21,350 bases of DNA from JACKBJ01 sp964549495 (GTDB lineage: Bacteria; Chloroflexota; Anaerolineae; Epilineales; Epilineaceae): the NCBI GenBank assembly GCA_964549495.1, contig CAZJWJ010000094.1:1-21350 (forward strand). Direction: 5' to 3'. The notes under the pieces are model-generated. The model was not told where the DNA came from, ran no database searches, and saw nothing but the letters and a program-made list of their open reading frames with translations. Numbering within the stretch: the first letter of the stretch is position 1; every line of letters begins with the position of its first letter. The position numbers and the translations under genes are program-made. Positions 7,098 to 16,448 of this stretch are shown here, in pieces.

Positions 7098-7544
7098 ATG
7101 CGCCTGACCCCTTCGGCCAGTCGAATCCTGGCCATCGCGATCCTGAGCCTGGCCGGCCTGACGGCCGCCGCCTGTTCCCGCCCGACCCCCGCCACCGACA
7201 ACGGCAGCGGCGACGCGGCCCAGCAAGAGGACGGCAGCGGCAGCGAGTCGATGCCGCCCGGCCCCTACTACGACGACGAGGAGGCCGCCGGCGAACCCCT
7301 CCAGGAAGGCGACGAGGGCTACCCCGGCCCGCGCCGCTCGCCGGAGTACTTCCCCGATCCCTATCCCGAGCCCGGCGAGGAAGACGGCGAGGGTGATGCG
7401 GCGGGCGAGGACGGGGCCTCCGAGGACGAGTCGTCGGACGAGGGTTCGTCCGACGAAGGCGCGTCCGAGGGCGAAGGCTCCGAGGACGGCGACACCTCCG
7501 AGGAAGGTGAGGGCGAGGAGTCCGGCGAGGGCGGCGACGGCTGA
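7098..7544 (+). CDS. Small acidic, disordered lipoprotein
   Basis: This 148-residue predicted lipoprotein has a start fixed by GAGGAGGAGG (7083-7092) five bases before the ATG. It has a short basic N-terminus, a hydrophobic stretch and Cys26 in L-T-A-A-A-C, an acceptable lipobox. The mature chain would be lipid-linked at Cys26. There is no folded domain in sight: residues 30-90 are rich in Pro, Tyr, Gly and acids, and 90-148 are almost only Glu, Asp, Ser and Gly. The gene lies 29 bp before the DUF1444 gene, so the two are probably cotranscribed. I recognise no family; a spacer or low-complexity envelope protein is all that can be said. Confidence 0.75.
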   Translation: MRLTPSASRILAIAILSLAGLTAAACSRPTPATDNGSGDAAQQEDGSGSESMPPGPYYDDEEAAGEPLQEGDEGYPGPRRSPEYFPDPYPEPGEEDGEGDAAGEDGASEDESSDEGSSDEGASEGEGSEDGDTSEEGEGEESGEGGDG

Positions 7545-7573
7545 TCGCCGATCGTCCCACCGCTGGCCGAGCC

Positions 7574-8389
7574 GTGAGTGACCCGCGCGAGCGTGCCGAG
7601 GGCTGCGAGCCGGACCACCTCCGCGCCGATGCGCTGGCCGGGCCGGCCTTCCAACGCGAGATCCTGCGCGCCCTGACCGAGATCCCCGACATCGAGGCCC
7701 GAAGCCTAGGCCCCTTTCGGATCCAGGTCCGGGCGCGGCAGGAGACCTTCCAGGTCCGGCTCGACGAGCAGTTCAAGCGCTACCGCCACGTGGAGATCGA
7801 GGTCGAGGACGCCCTCGAGGAGATCAAGGCCGCGCTCAAGCTGCCCGGCGCGGCCATCGAGGCCGCCGGTCCCTTCCCGCGCCTGGCGCGACCGGAGACC
7901 CTGGAAGCCGAGACCTACCGTCTGGCATGCCCCTTCGATCCCGAGCTGGCGGTCTTCTTCGTGCGCGAACTGCCCCACGGGCATCTCCCGCTGACCACCG
8001 CCGAGGTCCGCTCCGGCTGGAGCGGGCCGGCGGAGCGCCTCTACGACGCGGCCCTGGCCAACCTGGCCGAGCGCACCGAGCGCGTCTCGGCCACCAGTCA
8101 GGGCGAGGGCGCCGCCCTGAGCATCGGCTTCGCCAGCGGCGACGGCTTCGACGCCGCCCGCCTGCTGCTGCCGGAGCTCGGTGAGGCGCTGCGCGCCTGG
8201 TTGCCCGGCCGGCCCTACGTCGCCATCCCCAGCCGCGACCTGCTGATGGCCGTCGGCGACGCGGATCCCGAGCACCTGGCCGGCGCCCGCGACCACGTGC
8301 GCCAGGCCCACGAGCAGGCCGGCGACTTGGCGCTATCCCCGCGTTGGTATCGGATCGACGAGCGGGGGCGACTCAGCCGCGAGGATTGA
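7574..8389 (+). CDS. DUF1444-family protein (YtpQ-like)
   Basis: This 271-residue cytoplasmic protein has no signal peptide or membrane segment. The GTG at 7574 is the only sensible start, since the next Met is at residue 225; its ribosome site is weak. It resembles the DUF1444 family of Bacillus YtpQ. The best matching stretches are S-I-G-F-A-S-G-D-G-F-D-A-A-R-L-L (183-198) and Y-V-A-I-P-S-R-D-L-L-M-A-V-G-D (215-229), which line up with the family's F-R-A-N-D-G-Y-D-A-S-R and I-S-V-P-H-Q-D-V-L signatures. An N-terminal half with a small alpha/beta fold precedes these. The biochemical role of the family is unknown. The stop codon abuts that of secA with no intervening base. Confidence 0.7.
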   Translation: MSDPRERAEGCEPDHLRADALAGPAFQREILRALTEIPDIEARSLGPFRIQVRARQETFQVRLDEQFKRYRHVEIEVEDALEEIKAALKLPGAAIEAAGPFPRLARPETLEAETYRLACPFDPELAVFFVRELPHGHLPLTTAEVRSGWSGPAERLYDAALANLAERTERVSATSQGEGAALSIGFASGDGFDAARLLLPELGEALRAWLPGRPYVAIPSRDLLMAVGDADPEHLAGARDHVRQAHEQAGDLALSPRWYRIDERGRLSRED

Positions 8390-11215
<2,826 letters not shown>

Positions 11216-11302
11216 GGGAGGTTGCCTTCCGGGTAGGCGGCCGAATGCCGCAAGGCGCCGAGGGATCGGGCCGGACCGATCGCGTGCAGCGCGCGAACGT
11301 CG

Positions 11303-11332
11303 ATTATAGGGTTGGGCCGGGGGGTGCGACAA
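11303..11332 (-). promoter_or_regulatory. secA promoter
   Basis: On the minus strand there is a -35 TTGTCG (11332-11327), an 18-bp spacer and a perfect -10 TATAAT (11308-11303). The predicted start near 11296 gives a secA leader of about 80 nt. It lies in the gap between the tetR-like stop (11400) and secA, so secA does not depend on read-through. Confidence 0.7.
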
Positions 11333-11399
11333 TCCTTCGCGCTGCGTGGCGCGTCAGAGCATCGTTAGTATCGCGGCTGGCGGCGCTTCGATAAGCTGC

Positions 11400-12008
11400 T
11401 CAGCCGGCCTCGACCAAGGACTCCAGCAGCCGGGCCAGGAGCGCGAAGCCCTCGCCGACCGCCGCCTCGTCACCGGAGATCCGGTACTCGAGCAGCAAAC
11501 CGGCCGCGCTGCTCATCAAGAGCGTGATGACGCCCGACATGGGCACCCGCAGCCGCTGGCCTCGGCGCTCGGCCAGGGCCGAGAGAAGCCCGGCCACGTG
11601 CTCGTTGGCGGCGCGCGAGGGCAGCCGCTCGCCGGCCCCTCGCGACTCGTGGCGCCGGACCTGCAGGAGCAGATCGGGCATCAAGAGCTCGGGCTCGGCG
11701 CGGGCGGCCCGCCAGGTGGCCCCCAGGCCGGCGCGGATGGCCGCGGCCAGGTCCGGTGATGCCGCCACGGCCGGCTCGATCAGCGAATAGAAGTGGGCGC
11801 GGGTGTAATCTTGCGCCGCCTGGATCAGGCCGGCCTTGCCCCCGAAATGATACTGGATCAACTGCAGGTTGACGCCGGCCCGCTCCGCGATGCGCCGGGT
11901 GGTGGCCTTGTCGATGCCCTGCTCGTAGATGACGAAGAGGGCGGCCCGCAGCAGCCGTTCTTGGGTCTCGCTGAGGCCCTGGGCGGCCTCCGCCTCATTC
12001 ATTTGCAT
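11400..12008 (-). CDS. TetR/AcrR-family transcriptional regulator
   Basis: This 202-residue DNA-binding repressor-type protein has an N-terminal TetR helix-turn-helix at about residues 36-61, reading T-T-R-R-I-A-E-R-A-G-V and ending Y-H-F-G-G-K-A-G-L-I, the classic TetR recognition-helix signature. The C-terminal all-helical part is a ligand/dimer domain that cannot be assigned a ligand. The ATG at 12008 (M-Q-M-N) has no Shine-Dalgarno, but the promoter at 12017-12045 would start the mRNA at or next to this codon, so leaderless translation fits; Met3 at 12002 is an alternative. An 8-bp palindrome GAGTACTC (12013-12020) overlaps the -10 and could be a self-operator. Likely targets are itself or neighbouring genes. 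Confidence 0.88.
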   Translation of the reverse strand: MQMNEAEAAQGLSETQERLLRAALFVIYEQGIDKATTRRIAERAGVNLQLIQYHFGGKAGLIQAAQDYTRAHFYSLIEPAVAASPDLAAAIRAGLGATWRAARAEPELLMPDLLLQVRRHESRGAGERLPSRAANEHVAGLLSALAERRGQRLRVPMSGVITLLMSSAAGLLLEYRISGDEAAVGEGFALLARLLESLVEAG

Positions 12009-12016
12009 GATTGAGT

Positions 12017-12045
12017 ACTCTAGGCGGCCGGTCCGATGCTGTCAA
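12017..12045 (-). promoter_or_regulatory. Promoter of the TetR-family gene, leaderless layout, with palindrome over the -10
   Basis: On the minus strand there is a perfect -35 TTGACA (12045-12040), a 17-bp spacer and -10 TAGAGT (12022-12017, four of six). Only eight bases separate the -10 from the ATG at 12008, so the transcript would begin within about three bases of the start codon. The palindrome GAGTACTC at 12013-12020 overlaps the -10. Confidence 0.65.
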
Positions 12046-12126
12046 GCCCAAGTCCTCGCGGTCACCCTCCTGTATCCGAGCCCTGTATCGGACGAGGTCG
12101 CAGCCGATCGCGGGGGCTCGATCCGG

Positions 12127-15114
12127 TCAGCGCAACTCCAGCTCCCCGAGCCTCAGCAGGTCGCCGTCCAGCGCGTCCGGTCCCTGCGTCGGCAGCCGGT
12201 AGCCGGTGAGCGGATGGTAGAAGGCCGCCACCACGGGATAGCGGCCCGGCGCGAGGTCCGGCGGAAGCTCAAGGCGCAGCTCGTCGCGGATCAGCTCGCC
12301 GCGAATCCAACCGGTCGTCGGTCGCGCGCCGCCGCCTGGATCGCCATCCTGTTGGACCACGACCCGCGGCGCGTCGCCTGGGCCGAGCAGCTGGACCGTA
12401 AGCCGCCAGGGGATCGAGCTGGGTGCGAGGGCGCGCCATTGGATCGCCAGCTCGAGCCGGCCGTCGCTGACCTCCGGGAGCCGGCTCAGTCCCAAGAGCT
12501 CCGCCAGGTCGCCCACCCGCGCCGATCGCGTCCCCGCGTCCGGCAGCTCCGGCGGCCCGAAGCGATGCCCGCTCAGCTCGCGCGCCTGGATCTCCACCCG
12601 GCCGAGGTCCATCGGCTCGGCCTCGGACAGCGCTTCGCCCTCGCGGTCAGTCAGGAGGCCGCCGAGGACATAGCGACCGCTGGCCACCTCGGGCTCGATG
12701 GGCAGATCGACCCGCTGCCGAACCAGCATCGGTCCCGCCGGCCAGTCCTCCGGGACAAGAGCCAGCTGGCTCGCCGCGACGGCCCCGCTGTCCGGCTTCG
12801 TCAGGTCGAGCCGGAGGGCGACCGCTCGCTCGCCCGAATCGGCGAGCTGCCACCAGAGGTCCACCGGCAGGAGCCCGCCGGCCAGCGCCGGTTCGGAGGG
12901 TAGCGGCGCCAGGCCGATGAGCTCGAGCCCTGGCGCCGCGATCGCCTCCGGGCGCAGGTCGAGCGCGATCGCCTGCTCGGGCAGGTCGGAGGCCGCGGCG
13001 CGCCAGGGCTCGACCCCGATCTGGCCGACGTGCACCGCCTGACCCAAGGGACTGCCGGCGGCGTCGAAGGCGTCGAGGCCCGAGGACTGCCCGTCGCGGC
13101 GGTAGAGGCCCAGCAGCAGATCGTAGGAGCCGGGCGGCAAGCCCAGGGGCAGGGTGATGGCCACGCGCTGGCTGGTGAGCTCGCCGGCCCGCCAGCGGCT
13201 GGTCGGGCGCAGGCGCAGCTGGTCGTCGCCATCGGAGGCCATCAGGCCGGTGTCGCCCTGAGCCCATTCTCGGCCCCGGGCATCGAACAGGCGCAGCGTG
13301 ATGCCCAGGTCCGCGGCGATGGGCGGGCCGGTCTCGGCCCGCTCGGGCGCCTGCCAGGCCGAGCCGAGCTCGATCCGCTCGCCCGAGCTCGCGCGGCTCA
13401 CCAAGGGCGCGGCCGCCAGCAGGGCCGGCCCCTCGGCGAAGCGCGCGCGAAGCGGCAGGGGGCGCCCTGTAGGCGCATAGACGCGGTAGCGCTGATGGGC
13501 GCGCTGCAGGGCGCCCGCCGCCGGACCGTAATGCTCGGCCAACCAAGCGTCCATGACCGGCCTGTCGGTCAAGAAGCTCAGGTGGGCGTATTCGGTGTCG
13601 GCATCCAAGAGGACCAGCGGTGGCAAGCGGCCGTCGAGCTCGTCCTCGATGCGCTGCCAGGTGATCTGCCCGCTGCCGGCCGCGCCAGCCGAGAGCGAGG
13701 CGCCCGAGTAGGTGGTCGGCCGTCGGGCGTAGAAGTTCAGTTCGGAGTAGTCGGAGAGCAGGAGCTCGTCCGGCTCGGTCAAGAGCATCACCAGGTCGGC
13801 CAGCTTCTCGGTGCCGGTCTCCCAGCGGAAGGCGTGGTCGCGATCCAGCAGGCGCCAGGGGAGCAGCAGGGCCAGCAGCAAGGCCAGAGCCAGCAGCTGC
13901 AGGGTTCGGCTGGCGTTGGTGGCCGCGCTGCTCGTGGCAGGGTTGCTCACGATATCGCCAGCTCTGCCGCGCGCAGGTCCCTGCAAGCGCGCGGCCGCGT
14001 CGAACAGTCCGCGCAAGCCCAAGCCGAAGAGCATGCTCAGGGCCGGCATCAGGTAGACCAGGTGGCGGGGGTACTTTTCGCGCGAGAGCAGCAGGAAGGC
14101 CAGGGCCGTCGGCAGCTGCCAGGCCATCAGCAGGGCCCGCCGGTCGCGGGCCGGCCAGGCCGCCAACGCGACGGCCAGGGCCACGAAGACCAAAAGCGCG
14201 CTGTTGTTCTGGCGCAGGAAGCTGCCGTAGAAGGTCCAGCCCTCTCGCAGCACCTCCAAGGGCGGCGTGCCCGCCCCCTGGCGGGTGTGGTGCTCGAAGA
14301 CCGCCTCGAAGACCAGCCCTGGCCCGGCGGCCAGGGCGAAGCCGCCAAGGCCCAGGGCCACGATCAGCAGGCAGGGCAGGCCGGCCGCCAAGCCGTCCAG
14401 GATCAGCGCCCGCCAGGGCCGGCCGTGACGCCAGCCGTCGGCCAGCAGCCAGAGCAGGCAGCCGGCCAAGACAAAGGGCCCGAAGAGCTTGGATAGGGTG
14501 GCCAGTCCGAAGGCGACACCCGAAGCCGCCAGCCAGCGCCGATCGGGCGGATCGCGCGGCTCCGACATTCCCGATGCCGGGCCGGGACTCGAGCGTGGGA
14601 AGGCCGCGCGGGAAAAGAGCCACAGGCCCAGGGCGGCGAAGGCCAGCATGAAGGGATCGGAGCGGAAGCTGCGCCCGTGCAGGAAGACATCCGGCTGCAG
14701 GAGCATCGCGGCGCCGGCCACCAGGGCCACGAAGGGTCCGAAGAGCCGGCGCGCCGTGGCCCAGGTGAAGAGGCCCGCGCTCAGGGTCAGGCCGGTGGCC
14801 AGGGCCCGGGCCGGCCAGAGCTCGGGTCCGGTCAGCGACATCAGCCAACCGCCGGGCATCAGGAAGGCCGGCAGCTGGGGCGTCAGGAAGTCGCGGTAGG
14901 GCAGCTCGCCCAAGGCGATGCGCCAGGCGGCGTAGAGGTAGCTGCCCTCGTCGTCGTTGATCAGCCAGCGGTCCAGCCGCCAGTAGTAGAGCCGGGCGAT
15001 GGTCGCCAAGAGCAAGAGGGCGATCAGGTCCAGCCCGGTCACGCTGACCAGGCGAGCCGGCCCGCGGCGGAAGCGCTCGATGATCTGGCGCACCTTCCGG
15101 CCGATCTCAGGCAC
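12127..15114 (-). CDS. GT39-family (ArnT/PMT-like) membrane glycosyltransferase with three C-terminal beta-sandwich repeats
   Basis: This is a polytopic transferase that probably uses a polyprenyl-phosphate sugar and acts on the outer face of the membrane. I place the start at GTG 15114, which overlaps the previous stop by 8 bp and gives 995 residues; the true start could be slightly later, before the first helix (about 29-45). Asp54-Asp55-Glu56 followed by G-S-Y-L-Y sits in the first outer loop, where the family's catalytic acid lies, and P-Q-L-P follows. About ten or more hydrophobic segments extend to about residue 450. Residues 603-702, 748-843 and 887-995 form three related repeats, each ending in a P-G-x-Y-like strand pair and a hydrophobic L-G-x-V-like strand. 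Sugar and acceptor are unknown. Confidence 0.82.
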   Translation of the reverse strand: MPEIGRKVRQIIERFRRGPARLVSVTGLDLIALLLLATIARLYYWRLDRWLINDDEGSYLYAAWRIALGELPYRDFLTPQLPAFLMPGGWLMSLTGPELWPARALATGLTLSAGLFTWATARRLFGPFVALVAGAAMLLQPDVFLHGRSFRSDPFMLAFAALGLWLFSRAAFPRSSPGPASGMSEPRDPPDRRWLAASGVAFGLATLSKLFGPFVLAGCLLWLLADGWRHGRPWRALILDGLAAGLPCLLIVALGLGGFALAAGPGLVFEAVFEHHTRQGAGTPPLEVLREGWTFYGSFLRQNNSALLVFVALAVALAAWPARDRRALLMAWQLPTALAFLLLSREKYPRHLVYLMPALSMLFGLGLRGLFDAAARLQGPARGRAGDIVSNPATSSAATNASRTLQLLALALLLALLLPWRLLDRDHAFRWETGTEKLADLVMLLTEPDELLLSDYSELNFYARRPTTYSGASLSAGAAGSGQITWQRIEDELDGRLPPLVLLDADTEYAHLSFLTDRPVMDAWLAEHYGPAAGALQRAHQRYRVYAPTGRPLPLRARFAEGPALLAAAPLVSRASSGERIELGSAWQAPERAETGPPIAADLGITLRLFDARGREWAQGDTGLMASDGDDQLRLRPTSRWRAGELTSQRVAITLPLGLPPGSYDLLLGLYRRDGQSSGLDAFDAAGSPLGQAVHVGQIGVEPWRAAASDLPEQAIALDLRPEAIAAPGLELIGLAPLPSEPALAGGLLPVDLWWQLADSGERAVALRLDLTKPDSGAVAASQLALVPEDWPAGPMLVRQRVDLPIEPEVASGRYVLGGLLTDREGEALSEAEPMDLGRVEIQARELSGHRFGPPELPDAGTRSARVGDLAELLGLSRLPEVSDGRLELAIQWRALAPSSIPWRLTVQLLGPGDAPRVVVQQDGDPGGGARPTTGWIRGELIRDELRLELPPDLAPGRYPVVAAFYHPLTGYRLPTQGPDALDGDLLRLGELELR

Positions 15115-16429
15115 CGGCGCCGGCCGGCCGAGCCCGATCTCGCCAGCGCTGCCACAGCCCTTCCAGCGACCCCCAGACGAACCAGGCGGCCAGGAGCGCC
15201 AAGAGCGGCACGATGGGCACCCGATAGCGCACCTCGGCATTGGCCACCAGGCTGACCAGGTACTGGCTGGCGATGCAGCCCAGGATCAGCAGGCGCGGAT
15301 GCCAGGCCACGCTCGGCCGCAGCAGGAGGCCGAGCAGGGCACCGATCAGCACCAGGTGGTAGAGCCATTCATCATCCGGCGTGACCATCAGCTCGTGCGA
15401 GATGCGGTGACCGCCCTTGGCATCCCACATCAGGCGCAGCTTGCGCCCGTAGATGGTCGGCAAGTCCTCCGGATGGGCGCGCATGTAGTCGATGGCGGCC
15501 TGCCGGAAGGCGGCCTGCTCGGCCACCTCGCCCAGCTCGAGGGCATCGATGGACTCCTCGTTGGGCAAGTCTTCCGGCGCCGACAGGCCCTCGGCCTCGG
15601 TCAAGCTCTTGTAGAGCGTGTACCCGCTGTTGGTCGAGATCAGGATGAAGCGCTCGTGGAACTCCCAGTTGCGATGGGTCACCGGACCCACCGTGACGAG
15701 CATGCCCAAGAGCGCCAAAGCCAGGTGCCGGCCCTTACCCGGCAGGCGGGGTGCCAGCAGGAGCCAGAGCAGGTAGCCCGGCAGCACGAAGGCCAGGAAT
15801 GGCCGGGTGATGTTGGCCAGGCCCAAGCTGATGCCGGCAGCCATGCTCAGGCTCGGGCGCTGCAGGCGGGTGGCCGCCAGGGCCAGGCAGACGAAGAGCA
15901 GCCCCAGAAAGAGGTAGAGGGGCTCGGAGAGCAAGCGGGCCACGAAGAGCATCAGGAAGTCGTAGCGTGCCACCAAGAGCGCCGCGCCCAGGCCCACGAC
16001 CCGGCCGGCCAACCCGCCGAAGGCCAGAAGGCCGGCCAGGTAGATCAGCACCATGCTCCCGGCATCCATCCAGGCCTGCAGTTCGCGGACGACGTCGAAG
16101 CGCTCCGGGCCGGCCATGCGGTAGACCGAGCCCAAGAAGAGCGCGTAACCGGGCGGCCGGTGGGTGAAGGAGCCGAAGGGATGCCAGGGATAGTATTGCT
16201 CGCGCGGCTCCACGCCCTCGCCCCGCGACCAGGGAAGGGCATAGCGATTGTAGAGCTCCTCCTCGCTCTGCGGCGGCTGATCGTAGGATCGGGCGATCTC
16301 GAGCCGCGGTCCCAGCGCGACGAAGAAGATCAGCCCGGCCAGGACCAGGTCGAGCAGCAGATGTGCACGCCCGGACCCGAAGCCAAGCGAGGGCGACGCG
16401 GTGCTCCGCGGGGCCCGGTCCCGGCTCAT
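15107..16429 (-). CDS. GT39/PMT-like polytopic membrane glycosyltransferase
   Basis: This 440-residue multi-spanning membrane protein has about ten hydrophobic segments. The ATG at 16429 leaves a 19-bp gap after the preceding stop and has purine-rich AGGGCGCAAGG before it; an in-frame ATG at 16474 would overlap the previous gene by 26 bp. The first outer loop contains S-E-E-E-L-Y (55-60), and H-R-P-P-G-Y-A-L-F-L (90-99) is the typical loop ahead of the second helix in this superfamily. The catalytic acid is probably in Glu56-Glu58. Unlike the next gene it lacks the long C-terminal extension. The two stop/start codons overlap, implying coupled translation. The substrate cannot be told from sequence. 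Confidence 0.75.
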   Translation of the reverse strand: MSRDRAPRSTASPSLGFGSGRAHLLLDLVLAGLIFFVALGPRLEIARSYDQPPQSEEELYNRYALPWSRGEGVEPREQYYPWHPFGSFTHRPPGYALFLGSVYRMAGPERFDVVRELQAWMDAGSMVLIYLAGLLAFGGLAGRVVGLGAALLVARYDFLMLFVARLLSEPLYLFLGLLFVCLALAATRLQRPSLSMAAGISLGLANITRPFLAFVLPGYLLWLLLAPRLPGKGRHLALALLGMLVTVGPVTHRNWEFHERFILISTNSGYTLYKSLTEAEGLSAPEDLPNEESIDALELGEVAEQAAFRQAAIDYMRAHPEDLPTIYGRKLRLMWDAKGGHRISHELMVTPDDEWLYHLVLIGALLGLLLRPSVAWHPRLLILGCIASQYLVSLVANAEVRYRVPIVPLLALLAAWFVWGSLEGLWQRWRDRARPAGAGA

Positions 16430-16448
16430 CCTTGCGCCCTGGGCATGG

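Noticed and set aside
12105..12127. Imperfect inverted repeat after the last GT39 gene as a terminator
   Set aside because: The arms are short and interrupted, it overlaps the stop region, and no T-run follows.
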